From assembly GCA_029448655.1 (NCBI GenBank), contig JACCLO010000012.1, positions 2,852,001 to 2,916,000 of the forward strand: a stretch of DNA of 64,000 nucleotides, in the 5' to 3' direction. This stretch comes from Wolfiporia cocos. Lineage: Eukaryota; Basidiomycota; Agaricomycetes; Polyporales; Phaeolaceae. How positions within the stretch are numbered: position 1 is the first letter of the stretch; every line of letters starts with the position of its first letter. The notes beneath the pieces were generated by a model. It made no database searches and was not told where the DNA came from. It saw only the letters and a program-made list of their open reading frames with translations. Both the position numbers and the translations under genes were made by a program. Below, one piece after another: positions 1 to 10,535 of the stretch.

Positions 1-150
1 GCGACCACCGCGACCATCGCGACCACCGCGACCATCGCGACCACCGCGACCATCGCGACCACCGCGACCACAACCTCCGCGGCATTCGCGACCTCCACGA
101 CCGCGACCACCGCGACCACCACGACCATCGCGACTGCCACAACCTCTGCA
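1..150. repeat. 9-bp minisatellite, array 1 (GCGACCACC / GCGACCATC)
   Basis: A tandem array of GCGACCACC and GCGACCATC units starts at the first base, so its left end is outside the window. It degrades rightwards into GCGACCTCC/ACGACCGCG variants. It sits next to the C-terminal end of the KDZ transposase remnant and seems to interrupt it. Confidence 0.85.
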
Positions 151-256
151 GCCTCAGCAGCCAGCGGCTGCAACCACCTCATCCTCACTCTGTGCAATCT
201 CCACAGCTGCCATAACAGTACTCCCTGCTCCCAAAGCACAACTCGAATCTCCCTGC

Positions 257-2091
257 CTAGGTGCTCCCAATGCCCTTTGTCGACCATGAAATGCCCCTTT
301 CCCCATGATCTCTATCTGGCATGTGAGATCGCTTCACCTGTTTGCTCTCCTTGGCCGCTGCCAAATGAATCTTGTATCTCGCCTCTGCTACCATGAACCC
401 ATGCCCATCTCCCAGCCACACATCATCGTCTGGCCGCCTTGTTCTTAGGTGCTCTGCAGTAAAGTTACCGTCCATCACCATGCTTCTGCTGTACTTCCAT
501 CTGGAGCACCTCAGAGGTTTGACCTTCAAAAATAGGGGTTACGCACTGGTCTGTATCCTGCTCCCATTCATCTTGTAGATTGACCCCAGGCTGTGGACAG
601 GCTGCACAGAAGATTGCCAGATCTCCCGAGCCAACCTTCCGTCCAAGGTCATGTCCAAATCCATGCCACTTCCGGTACTTTAGATTCCTCCACTGTCGTG
701 ATACCCTCAGCAGCTCCCGGTACCTATCCTGTAATCCAATTGTCATCTCCACCTAGAATGCTGGTATTATTTGATTTACGTACCGGTACCCGCTGTGGGA
801 AAGCATTGTCCGTCACCTGACGGAGCCGGCTGTAGTAGCTCATGGCAGACGTCTTGCATTCTTTGTTCGTCAATAGATAGTCATCAAGCACCCGGAATGT
901 GAAGGCGGTCTGTGGCTGCAGTGTACTCGCCGGATACAGTCCCATTGCAAGCAGCTGCTGGTCACGTGGTGGGCAGTTTTCACATCCACACCAGTTGACA
1001 TCCAGATGGTGAATGCCCGTCATATCCACGACCGTCAACATGCTGCCGTTCCGACCGGTGCCTCGGAATGGGCTTGATTCTGTGCGCAAGGTGTACTCCT
1101 CCCTCTCCGCCTCAGCCCCCTGGTCGTCGTCGTCGTCGTCCTCCTCCTCCCCCTCCTTCTCCATTTCCATCAGAGTTTCACCAGAAATGTGATATGGACA
1201 CCGCCTTCCAGCATGCCCCAGCTCAAGCTTGATCCCAACCTCGTGTAGTGAGGAGCGAACAAAAAAGCGACCGCCCCACTTTTGGACTCGATGGAACGGA
1301 TGCTGCAGATGCACTAGCTGACAGCAGTCGATGCATGTCACCGGTCGACCAAAGCATTCTAGACATTGCCAATCGCCCTGCCGTGTGCCACACTTTGAGC
1401 ATATCCTTGGGTCTGGTGGAGCATCAGAGTCGAGTAGTATAGCCAGGTATGCATCCCGATGGGGCAGCCAATCCCGTAGGAAATCATTCTGAGTCTAAAA
1501 TGATTCCAAACATTAATTACAGCCTGAATAATGGATGCTGTCATGACCGCAACCTCTGCAACCTCTACAACTGTGACCATCGCGACCACCGCGACCACCG
1601 CGACCACCGCGACCGCAACCACCGCGACCGCGACCTCCATGGCTGCAACTTCCTCCACCTCAACATAGTGGATACCGCACCTTACACTGTTGTCTCCGCA
1701 CACTCTCCGAGACAGGCAGAAAGTCCATTCCTCCTCCACAATCCTCAACAACATTGCTGCTGACCTTGCCAGGTGACTTTGATGGAGAGGACTTCCTTGG
1801 GCCTTCAGGTGGCCTGTTCCGTTCTTTTGGAATAGGAATATAAGTTATTCCATGAAAGTTGCGTCGCTCCTTCCGCACAACATGTACCACCTTCTCCTTG
1901 GGGATAATAACGCGCCCCTTTGGTCCCATCTTTGCTCCACAGCAAAGAAGAGTGCAGCACCCGGTGATGCTCAGAAGCAATGGGAAGCAACAATGGGAAG
2001 CAGAGGTGGGAAGCAGGGGTGGGAGGCCACAATAGAAAGGCAGTGACGGGAGGCAGTGATGGGAGAGAGCAATCTTAGGATCAGGGACCAC
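257..2091 (-). pseudogene. Decayed KDZ-type transposase with CxC2-like N-terminal cysteine cluster
   Basis: Minus-strand fragments in successive frames look like the N-terminal half of a fungal KDZ (Kyakuja-Dileera-Zisupton) transposase. Around 1850-1950 is a basic segment with RKERRNFHGITYIPIPK, typical of the family start. From 1341 to 724 follow PFHRVQKWGGRFF, LGHAGRRCPYH, an acidic run, VDMTGIHHLDVNWCGCENC, a TAFTFRVLDDYLL stretch, ECKTSA and LRQVTDNAFP: the cysteine-cluster domain that accompanies KDZ. At 752-465 are RYRELLRVSRQWRNLK and FCAACPQPGVNL; at 529-257 are VMDGNFTAEHL, DDVWLGDGHGFMV and RYKIHLA. These follow the family's order but need frame changes near 500-530, near 740 and between 1341 and 1660. 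The catalytic core beyond the KGIG segment is lost where minisatellite array 1 begins. Family assignment is from remembered motifs. Clearly non-functional. Confidence 0.75.
1573..1640. repeat. 9-bp minisatellite, array 2 (GCGACCACC)
   Basis: A short run of GCGACCACC units with GCGACCGCAACC variants lies inside the KDZ remnant, between the basic N-terminal block and the cysteine cluster. It has the same unit and strand as array 1. Confidence 0.8.
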
Positions 2092-2254
2092 CGTGAGGGA
2101 GATACGGAGGATGAATATTTACCCATGGTCTTGGATGCCACAACCTCGGACCGGCGGCCGGCACACATGTGCCGTGGCATCCCGCCACCCAGCGCAAGCC
2201 ACTATCTTGGTAGTTGTACTGTGAACTTCCACCACGGTAGACAAGTGTGACCGA

Positions 2255-2831
2255 TTGAATACTAGATGCTTCTTCATCCGCCTCCTCCCACACTCATCGT
2301 CCTCATTCCTCCTCTCACCCACAATGTCCCCCAGTCCAGAACAGCTCAGGCAGGCGCACATCAGTGTCAACCGTGACCTGCTGTCCATCATCAGCTGGAG
2401 GTGTGAGTCTGCTCTCCATGCACTTCAACCTAGCACCCAAGACCATCTCATCCGTTGGGAGAATGGTCTCAAGACGGAGCTGGTTTGTCTGCCATGTCCT
2501 TTGGTCTAGTCAGAAAGCTCATTTGATTTAGACTGCCGCCAGGAACGTTCTCGGAGAGCTGATGCTCGCGGGAGAATCCGTTCAAATCCCTCCTACCATC
2601 GAAGCCATTGCCGATGCCACCATCTGGTCCGAGGAACCTCACATCGATATTGCTGCCATCGTCATTCCCAAGACCACCACCCTTTCTGAAAACCTGTTAG
2701 GTCTTGCACAAGAGCATGCATGGTGGACCTGGAAGCAGGATCAAGGAGCGGATGCTCCTAGATGGTGGACGGACCCCCAGCATGCATCCGTGAGTGCCCC
2801 TCTCCATCGACTCTTCTCAATATTTGACTGA
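2255..2831 (+). other. Two adjacent unrecognised open frames, doubtful
   Basis: Two plus-strand open frames of 84 codons (2255-2509) and 89 codons (2562-2831) follow each other. The second contains a WWTWKQDQGADAPRWW stretch and looks more protein-like than random. I do not recognise either. They lie beside the 5' end of the KDZ remnant on the opposite strand and could be exons of a decayed gene, cargo of the KDZ element, or chance. No clear splice sites, domains or repeats. Confidence 0.2.
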
Positions 2832-2989
2832 ATTCTCCCAAGGGCTGGGGAAATGAAGGGAGCATCTCTCCTGTCCAGTCAACCAACTATCGCCAAACTA
2901 TTAACCTCATCTCGGAGGATCTTGCTGCATTGCGTAAACAGCTTTAAATATTACGATTGTAACATGTAACCGGGTAGCCAAAGCAGCTA

Positions 2990-3090
2990 CAGAGGTCGCG
3001 GAGGTTGCGGGGGTCACGGAGGTCACGGAAGTCGCGGAGGTCGCGGAGGTCGCGGAGGTCGCGGAGGTAGTGAAGGTTGTGGAGGTGGTG
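2990..3090. repeat. 9-bp minisatellite, array 3 (GGTCGCGGA)
   Basis: GGTCGCGGA units repeat with GGTTGCGGG, GGTCACGGA and GGTAGTGAA variants at both ends. It is the same sequence type as arrays 1 and 2 but on the opposite strand. Confidence 0.85.
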
Positions 3091-3574
3091 GTCTCAATAA
3101 AGGTAGTTTCAGGAGCGGTACCAATATCCAAAGCATATAATTCAGTGTTGTCAAGTACCAGTTTACTTACCAGCCCTGAGCCCGAAATCTTCAAGGATTG
3201 CCCTAAGACAATAATTCTCGACCATCAGAGCTGAGATCGTGCAGAGCTTGATTTCCCAACTTCAAGAGCAGATGTTAAGGTAGTGCCGTCCAGATGTCGT
3301 GCAGCATCACCGCGGTGGAACGAGCTAATGCGAAAGTGTTTGTGAGTTTGCAGAAAAATCTCTCGAGCGACAGGCTAGATCCCTACATCGTTTGAAGCGC
3401 AGAAGCTAGGCAAACGGCTGCAGGACGAGAAGACCTACTATACCTCAGCAAGGCATAACGTGCGTTCGTTCAAACCAAGTCCGAGTCATATGTCACAGCT
3501 AAGAATACTATATATACGTTATCGGACTGCCAGAGGTAATATTTCCTGTCAGAACAGTTGCAGTGGTTGTGGCA
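3091..3574. other. Unassigned interval between minisatellites
   Basis: No gene can be supported here. Short plus-strand stretches in different frames look faintly protein-like around 3290-3450, but stops interrupt every frame. Confidence 0.3.
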
Positions 3575-3655
3575 GCTGTGGTGGTCGCGGTCGCGGTGGT
3601 CGCGGCCGCGGTGGTCGCGGTCGCGGTGGTCGCGGTGGTAGCGAAGGTCGCGGTA
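3575..3655. repeat. 9-bp minisatellite, array 4 (GGTCGCGGT)
   Basis: GGTCGCGGT/GGTCGCGGC units repeat here and would read as RGG-type Gly/Arg repeats on the plus strand. The matching low-complexity frames on both strands show that the repeat keeps the frames open, so I do not call an RGG protein. Confidence 0.85.
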
Positions 3656-5040
3656 ACTGATCGCAGATGTCAAGGTCATCCTCTCAAGTAATGTCTGCAG
3701 CCCAGATCCCCAGTTGGCCATTATTTTTGAACAATGCATTCACCCTTCCTTTGACAGTAGCCGTCACTGGCAATGGTAATGACGGTGAAGGTGACATAGA
3801 CATTGGATGGCTTGTCAAAGAAATATGTGATCTTACGGAGGGAGGTAGGCCACGCGTTACACTTCAAAAGAGCAGTGTAGTGCTAAAGCACACAAAGCAT
3901 GGGAAATTGAACTGCATAAATGGCTGGACCCAACATGATACCCAAGCTGTCATTGTAGCCCTTTTGGAGGAGTGGCTAAAGCACCATTCATTGGCACATC
4001 ACATTGGGTCTGTGGCATGCCCCGTGATATGGCCAGGCATGCTGTGCATGGATGTAGATATTTTTGTGGCCAAGTTTGTTCTGGTTGTACCTGTACATGA
4101 GAAAGAGCCTTTTGCAGTTGGATGTTTTATTTGTGCAGCATTTCTAGTATGCCACTTACATAGGCTTGCTGTTTCTGTCTCGATCCTGTCTACAATGAGC
4201 ATAACCACTGAATTTCATACTGCATTGCTCCATTCCAGATCTTCCTGTGTAAGCTCGCTTTGGAGCATTCTCAGAGCAATTGCTGTAGCCTCTGTGCACT
4301 GGTCCGTTGCAGGTAATGAAGCAATAAAACATTGGTAGTGTGCTGTGTGTGGATGCAGATATTTCTGCTGCCAAATTGGTTCCGAACAAGATCCAGCCTT
4401 TGAAAGAACACCAACGGATCAATTTGAAGTTTCCCAGTGGCATCGGTGATGAAATGCACGCTGAAGTTGAGTATCCTCCACAGCTTCACTCAAAGTAACT
4501 GATTAATCTCGGTGTCCTCACCTTCCTCATTATCATCCATGTATGGCCACACAAGGCCCAAAGTCCTGTACATGCATGGATTCTGGAATTCTGTGTTGAC
4601 AGTCATGAGACAAGCAATGTCTATGAGTTGCTGGCTGTACCATTCATGGATGGAGAAATTGGACAGTGTCCTAACAGGCATATCTTCTGCACCATCTCCT
4701 TTGGTGTCCCTGGCCACTAATGGTCTTGCCCAATACCATGAGGGAGTTGTCTTCTATGGCTTCCTTGATGATATCCCTGGCATCTGGTAGATGTGTTGGG
4801 ATACCTGATACACATAAATTAAGAACTCACCATGGATGCATGTATCTGTACACTCCACATGAAGCATGATTGTGGCAATCCCAAGTCTTGAGGCTGTTTG
4901 GAATGGAACTTCTGAAGCTGTGGAATCTGTGACTGATGCATCAAACAATACAAGAATAATACAGGTCATCACTCTTTTGCCAGCTCTCATCAACAAACCA
5001 TCACCATGTCCCTTCCCGTAGTTGACATTGTCATCGACTA
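3656..5040. other. Unrecognised, probably decayed sequence of lower GC content
   Basis: This is the least GC-rich stretch of the left end. The longest plus frame (3667-4338, 223 codons) has no recognisable domain. Minus-strand frames at 4996-4754, 4717-4490 and 4489-4271 could be pieces of one frameshifted gene, since the peptides look ordinary and lie in order, but I recognise no family. An imperfect direct duplication of about 50 bp, around a GATATTT core, occurs near 4040-4085 and 4340-4390. Either host unique sequence or an old transposon. Confidence 0.25.
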
Positions 5041-5061
5041 TGAAGGGGAAATCGCAGCATT

Positions 5062-6312
5062 GGTGGGCCCACCCACAACCATTGGGTCATGGTGACTGTG
5101 GGCTGACCAGTGACCATCACAACTGTCTGGTCGCGGAAGTGGTGGGCCGACCCGCAACCGTCACGATCGTTTGGTCACGGCATTGGTGGGCCGACCCATG
5201 ACCGTCATGACCATGGAGTCGCAATGGTTGTGGGCCGACCCGCAACCGTCGCAACTGTCTGGTCGCGGAAGTGGTGGGCCGACCCGCGACCGTCATGACC
5301 GTCAAGTCGCAATGGTTGTGGGCCGACCCGCAACCGTCGCAACTGTCTGGTCGCGGAAGTGGTGGGCCGACCCGCGACCGTCATGACCGTCAAGTCGCAA
5401 TGGTTGTGGGCCGACCCGCAACCGTCGCAACTGTCTGGTCGCGGAAGTGGTGGGCCGACCAGCGACCGTCATGACCGTCAAGTCGCAATGGTTGTGGGCC
5501 GACCCGCAACCATCACAACCATCCGGTCGCAGCAGTCGTGGGCCGACCCGCGACCGTTACAACCATTCAGTCGTGATGGTCATGGGCCGACCCATGACTG
5601 CCACAACTGTCTGGTCGCGGAAGTCGTGGGCCGACCCGCAACCGTCACAATCGTTTGGTCACGGCATTGGTGGGCCGACCCGCGACCGTCATGACCGTGG
5701 AGTCGCAATGGTTGTGGGCCGACCCGCAACCGTCGCAACTGTCTGGTCGTGGTTGTCGTGGGCCGACCCGCAACCGTCACAACCATCCGGTCACAGCAGT
5801 CGTGGGCCGACCCGCGACCATCACAACCATCCAGTCATGATGGTCATGGGCCGACCCACTACTGTCACAACTGTCTGGTCGCGGAAGTCGTGGGCCGACC
5901 CGCGACCGTCATAACCGCCCGGTCGCGGCAGTCATGGGTCAACCCGCGACCGTCATAACTGTCTGGTCGCGGAAGTGGTGGGCCGACCCGCGACCGTCAT
6001 GACCGTCAAGTCGCAATGGTTGTGGGCCGACCCGCAACCGTCACAACCATCCGGTCGCAGCAGTCGTGGGCCGACCCGCGACCGTTACAACCATCCAGTC
6101 GTGATGGTCATGGGCCGACCCATGAATGCCACAACTGTCTGGTCGCGGTTGTCGTGGGCCGACCCGCGACCGTCACAACCGTCCAGTCATGGAAGTCATG
6201 GGCTGACCCGCAACCGTCACAACCATCCGGTCGCAGCAGTCGTGGGCCGACCCGTGACCGTCATGACCGTCTGGTCATGGAAGACATGGGCCCACCCGAT
6301 GGTAGGCCTGAC
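5062..6312. repeat. 44-bp satellite array with 88-bp higher-order period
   Basis: About 28 tandem units of roughly 44 bp run through here, each built on GTGGGCCGACCCGCAACCGTC followed by a variable half ending GGTCGCGG.AGT. Alternate units are more alike than neighbours: near-identical 88-bp blocks begin at 5271, 5359 and 5447. The units are CpG-rich and vary mainly at CG/TG/CA positions. Because 44 is not a multiple of three, all frames on both strands stay open over long distances, and these frames should not be taken as genes. The array ends in degraded copies just before the truncated pol of element A. Confidence 0.93.
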
Positions 6313-6388
6313 AGTTAAGGCATGGGCCGACGACCGGCTGACCTGAACCGTTAGGGGTTGGTACAAGCCGGTTGACCTGAACCGTCAC

Positions 6389-8572
6389 CTACCGTCGCTG
6401 AATGGGCTCCTCGAGGTAATGTCTCCATTCCTCTAGAGCGCGGATGATTGCAAGCAACTCCTTATCGTAAATCTCATAGTTCCTTTCGGGTGCTGATAGA
6501 GATTTCGAGTAAAAGGCTACCGGGTGCCAGAGCTTATCCTCTGAAGAGTATTGTGATAGCACCGCACCAGTTGCGTAATCGGAAGAATCCGCTTCCACGT
6601 GGAACGGGGACTCCTGATCTGGGATCCGGAGTATTGGAGCCGATGTGAAAGCTTCCTTGAGAGTTTGGAAGGCTTCCGCTTGTTCGGGTCCCCAGTTCCA
6701 CTGCGTGTTTTTCTTGGACAGTTCGGTTAACGGCTTAACCACTTTGGAGAAGTCTTTAATGAACCGACGGTAGTAATTGGCGAAGCCAACAAAGGCCTGG
6801 ACGTCCTTCACCTTGGCAGGTGTAGGCCAGTCCATTACGCCGGCTACCTTCTTAGGGTCCATTTCGACTTTTCCTTTGGAAATGATCATTCCCAGGTATT
6901 CAATGCTGCTTTGTTCGAAGAAGCACTTTTCAGGCTTCGCGAACAAGTCGTTGTCTTGCAAGATTTGTATTACTTGCTTGACAATACGACGGTGTTCCAA
7001 CAGGTCGTTTCCGAACACAAGGATGTCGTCTAGGTAGACAATGACCTTTCCTTCTCTGATAAGGTCCCCTAGGATATCGTTCATCATGTGTTGGAACGTG
7101 CTGGGTGCATTACAAAAACCGAAGTACATGACTACAGCTTCGTAAAGGCCGTTAGGCGTAATGAATGCGGTCTTCCATTCATCTCCCTCCTTGATTCTTA
7201 CATTGTTGTAACCCCAACGCAAGTCGAGCTTCGTAAATATCGAAGCCCGGCTAAGCTTATCGATGAGCTCGTCTATGCGTGGGAGAGGGTACCTGTTTTT
7301 AATGGTCAAGTCGTTTACTTTTCGGTAATCGACTACCATTCGGGCTCCGCCGTCTTTTTTAGGGACGAAGAAGACCGGGCTCGCGATCGGGGATTTCGAG
7401 TGTCGGATGTAGCCCTTCCGTAATTCTTCCTGAATCCACTGATCTAGCGAGTTCGCTTCCTGAGGAGACATCTTGTATGCCTTACTCGGGGGCGGTAGTA
7501 CCGCGTCATCGGGGAAGTCGATGGCGTGGTCGTATGGTTTCCGCTCGGGCATTCTTTCGGATGCGCGTTGAGAGAATACCGTGGGACCAAACTCCTGGTA
7601 TTCCTCCGGAACCAAGGATTTCCATTTCTGGAGATCCGCATCTGTCAGGAATTCATCATCCGACTTCTCCGTTATTGACTGAATGGCGTCGATAAGGAGT
7701 TCCGTTCCTTCGTCAAGGGTGTTCACCCAAGCGACAAAGGGATTCTCAGGCTCCTCTAAGCCGAGAAAATCTATTGGAAAGTCGTTGATAATCTGATAGA
7801 TGTTGCGGGGTTCGATTTCGTCTTCTTCCTCAGAAATCGAAACCCGTTTGCCATGTTTGCATTTTTCCGTACACCGATATGTGAAAGTTCCTTCCGGCCA
7901 ATTGAAGTCCGGGTTGTGTTTCAGGAACCAATCATATCCGAGGATCACATCCGCATTCTGTACGTCCATTACGTACAAGAATTCGGTGGACTTGTGTTCC
8001 TCGTGCACCATATAAGCTTTTACTGCCATATTGATATTACCGGCGGTATTAGAGGTACCGTCGGCGTTGCGAATCTCGAGAGGTGAAGGTAGCTTCTGAG
8101 TGACTAACTTCTCCTCGTGTACGAGTTTCTTATCTATGACGCTTATTGATGCACCGGTGTCGATTAATGCCATGACGTTAACTTTCTTTCCATATACCCA
8201 CAGTTCCACTTCGATAGAGAACGATTTATTGTCGTCTCGAGAATCGTTTCCATGTACATTATACAAAGTGAAAAATTTCAACGCGAGCGGGTCAGGATAA
8301 AAGTATTTTACAGGAGGGGCACGTGTAGCTAGTGTCCTTGTCCTCCGGGCAAAGTCCATTGCCGAGTTTCCGAATATACCGAGATGGGATACCGGGTGAC
8401 GTACGACCGCCTTGTCTTCCCACAAGATAAGGGGTCTCTGTGAAGCCTCTTCGTAGAGGTGCGCTTCTTCAGGGCGCTGTACACTCCCAGCCACTGCGGG
8501 GCTGGTGTGTTCTTCACAGAACGTCTTCGAGACGTGTGGTTGGGGCGAGGGGAACCGAGATGGTCCCGACAT
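6389..8572 (-). pseudogene. pol: pol of element A (protease-RT-partial RNase H), truncated
   Basis: The frame of 727 codons begins with an ATG 59 nt inside the end of gag, in a different frame. The aspartic protease has ALIDTGAS, followed by an ILGYDW-type motif. The reverse transcriptase runs from the KGYIRHSKSPIASPVFF region through the catalytic YLDD box to the EYLGMIISKG thumb-side motif. The RNase H start has EADSSDYATGAVLS and continues to EEWRHYLE. There the frame leaves homology to the intact relatives (RHYLEGHP) and ends nine or so codons later. Such a polyprotein normally continues into integrase and chromodomain. No internal stop was seen, so truncation seems to be the main damage. 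It would make cDNA in virus-like particles if complete. Confidence 0.9.
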
Positions 8573-9609
8573 TGGCGACGGTGGTGGCGTGGGCCGAGGG
8601 TCCTGCTGAGCTTGAGTCAGCTGTCACTTCTTCCCAGATCATTCGGGCACGATACGTCTTGCCATCCGTGGGGGGCGCCGAGTACGGCTTCTTGCCAGAA
8701 GCCTGTCCCTTTCCACTACCCGAAGGGGCAGCCGTGGTCTTTCCAGACGCGGCAGCTGCATCCTTCGCCCTTTGTTGTTCGGCCCGCTGAGCGGCAGGCA
8801 CGAACGTTCCCGCAGCCTTATCCGCGGCAAGCTTAGGACACTTGTTGAAATAGTGTCCTGTCTGCTTGCAGTAGGTGCAGACGGCGTTGGCGGTGTCGGC
8901 GGGGGCTTTGGCGGGCGCCTTTCCCTTGTCCTTCTTTTTCTCCGACTTCTTTGCAGAAGTGGAGGACGTCTCCTTCTTTTCGGCGGGGGCCGAGTCCTTT
9001 TTGCCGGCCTTCTCGAAGATCGAACCCTTGATCTTGTCTGGATAGGACGTTTGGTACATTTCCAGGGCGAAGTCGATGAGAGGTTCGATGTCGGTCGGGG
9101 CCTTGAAGAACGGGGTCTTGCTGAGGACGTTTAAGGTGTCCTTAACCTTTTCTGGGAGAGTCTCGGTGAATTCCCACACCAGAGTCTCATTGGCGGTTTC
9201 AGAGAGACGGCCGAGGGTGCGGAACCGTTCGCAGTAATTGAAGTAGTTCGATTCTGCCAGTTCCTTGCCCTTCGTGCCGTAGTAGCCGCGAATTTCCTTC
9301 TTGGCTATCTCCTTATCCGTCATCTTCCCATATTGCACCATGACTGACTTGGTGAAGTCCTCCCAGGTGCCGAGAGGTTCACCGTTTCCTGCCTTCTTGA
9401 TGAGAGGCGAGAAAAATTTGTATGCGTCCCCTGTGACGCGGAAGAGGGCCGTGGTGATACGGTCATGGTCATCGTAGACCCTGAGCGTACCGAAGTACAG
9501 GCCCATCTTCTCCACCCATTCCTGCGCAGTCACCTTTCCAGATGACCCAGAGAATTCGGGGGGAGGGGGAATTTTCAGGTTTTGAGGCAGACCTGGAATC
9601 TGCGGGGCG
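8514..9609 (-). pseudogene. gag: gag of element A, C-terminal two thirds
   Basis: This part of gag carries the capsid-like helical region (EWVEKMGLYFG, DRITTALFRVTGDAY, LGTWEDFTKSVM) and then a Lys/Ala-rich linker. The canonical zinc knuckle CTYCKQTGHYFNKC (CX2CX4HX4C) is the nucleocapsid RNA-binding motif. The C-terminus is rich in Ala/Gly/Ser. The upstream part of the same reading frame lies beyond the miniature element at 9610-10535; the 5-bp repeat GGGCG marks the break. The stop at 8514-8516 overlaps the pol start by 59 nt. Gag would form the virus-like particle. Confidence 0.9.
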
Positions 9610-9852
9610 TATCACAAGACGCGCAGCGGACCCAATGCAACGCGCTTATGAGTGGTGTTATAGACCACTCCCCCAAAAGGGCTACGATAACAGCTTGGCT
9701 GTTATCAAGGGTCCGGCTATATCTGCAGTTCAGATTCCCACGCTTAGCGTCTACGGGTAGCCTTGTTCAGGTTATACCCACGTATTCCCTCTGTATACCC
9801 TAGTTAATTACTCCGTAACGTCCAGATGCCTTTACAGGTATAATCTGTGACA
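9610..9852 (-). repeat. 3' LTR of the miniature element
   Basis: This 243-bp copy matches the 10301-10535 repeat apart from an 8-bp insertion (ATCTGCAG) and possible scattered differences. The adjacent plus-strand TTACCCCC at 9853-9860 is the complement of the polypurine tract. Confidence 0.92.
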
Positions 9853-10267
9853 TTACCCCCACTTCAAGGATTAACCGTCTCTGGTTAAGGAGGTAACTAG
9901 GCTGCATCAAGCCGCCCCCGGTACTAAGTATCACTTCTACTATGCATGTGTCACGCGGTTATTTATATGTTACCCACCGGGTCACTAGTCCGGTGGTAGG
10001 GAGCCCGTCTCCCCCCTCGTTATTTTGTGACGTGTGTGCCAACCTCTTGAAGGCCCGACTTAATCCCTGGATTTTGGGAGCGGGTTAAGGCTATTTAATA
10101 GTAGTTTTTACCACGCAACTTTTGACCAATCTTATCCCCGAATCAAGCGGGGCCCCGTGATACATGGGGGTCACGTGGTGGGTACTTTTCCCTCAGCCGC
10201 CAGTGGTTCGGAAGCGCCCCAGGCATGTGACTTATTAACGCCCCCAATTAGCGTTTGCCACTGCCCA

Positions 10268-10277
10268 GGTTCGAACC
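10268..10277. other. GGTTCGAACC box in the interior of the miniature element
   Basis: A perfect match to the RNA polymerase III B-box consensus (GGTTCGANNCC) sits 24 nt from the 5' LTR. It is palindromic, so it reads the same on both strands. No convincing A box or tRNA cloverleaf surrounds it, so it may be coincidence or a remnant of tRNA-like sequence. Confidence 0.35.
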
Positions 10278-10288
10278 GGCGACCGGGT

Positions 10289-10298
10289 AAGCTGTTAT
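10289..10298 (-). promoter_or_regulatory. Self-priming site of the miniature element
   Basis: Two bases after the 5' LTR, the minus strand reads ATAACAGCTT. Its exact reverse complement lies inside the 5' LTR at plus coordinates 10378-10387. This matches the Tf1 scheme, in which the 5' end of the RNA folds back to prime minus-strand synthesis. Confidence 0.75.
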
Positions 10299-10300
10299 TA

Positions 10301-10535
10301 TATCACAAGACGCGCAGCGGACCCAATGCAACGCGCTTATGAGTGGTGTTATAGACCACTCCCCCAAAAGGGCTACGATAACAGCTTGGCTGTTATCAAG
10401 GGTCCGGCTATTTCAGATTCCCACGCTTAGCGTCTACGGGTAGCCTTGTTCAGGTTATACCCACGTATTCCCTCTGTATACCCTAGTTAATTACTCCGTA
10501 ACGTCCAGATGCCTTTACAGGTATAATCTGTGACA
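10301..10535 (-). repeat. 5' LTR of the miniature element
   Basis: A 235-bp direct repeat, TGTCACAG...TGTGATA on the minus strand, followed on the plus side by the GGGCG duplication. Confidence 0.92.

Larger units (their letters stand above)
9610..10535 (-). mobile_element. Miniature LTR retrotransposon (TRIM-like), 926 bp, in gag of A
   Basis: Two direct repeats of 235 and 243 bp flank a 448-bp interior without significant reading frames. On the minus strand the element begins TGTCACAG and ends TGTGATA. It is bounded by a GGGCG target-site duplication (9605-9609 and 10536-10540), and the uninterrupted sequence is present in A2 near 59935. A polypurine tract GTGGGGGTAA precedes the 3' LTR. 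The self-priming site is described separately. It encodes no protein and must have been mobilised in trans. Confidence 0.93.

Noticed and set aside
3460..3660. Possible RGG/GAR-type RNA-binding protein
   Set aside because: The Gly/Arg run comes only from minisatellite array 4, and the opposite strand is equally open.
5062..6312. CRISPR-like array
   Set aside because: Units are contiguous and vary gradually, with no unique spacers; the context is eukaryotic retrotransposons.
5110..6346. Many overlapping open frames of 60-155 codons on both strands in the satellite
   Set aside because: They are produced by the 44-bp repeat, whose length is not a multiple of three; the peptides are staggered translations of the same unit.
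10260..10300. tRNA gene or tRNA-derived SINE in the miniature element
   Set aside because: There is a B-box match, but no A box, acceptor stem or cloverleaf could be drawn; recorded only as a motif.
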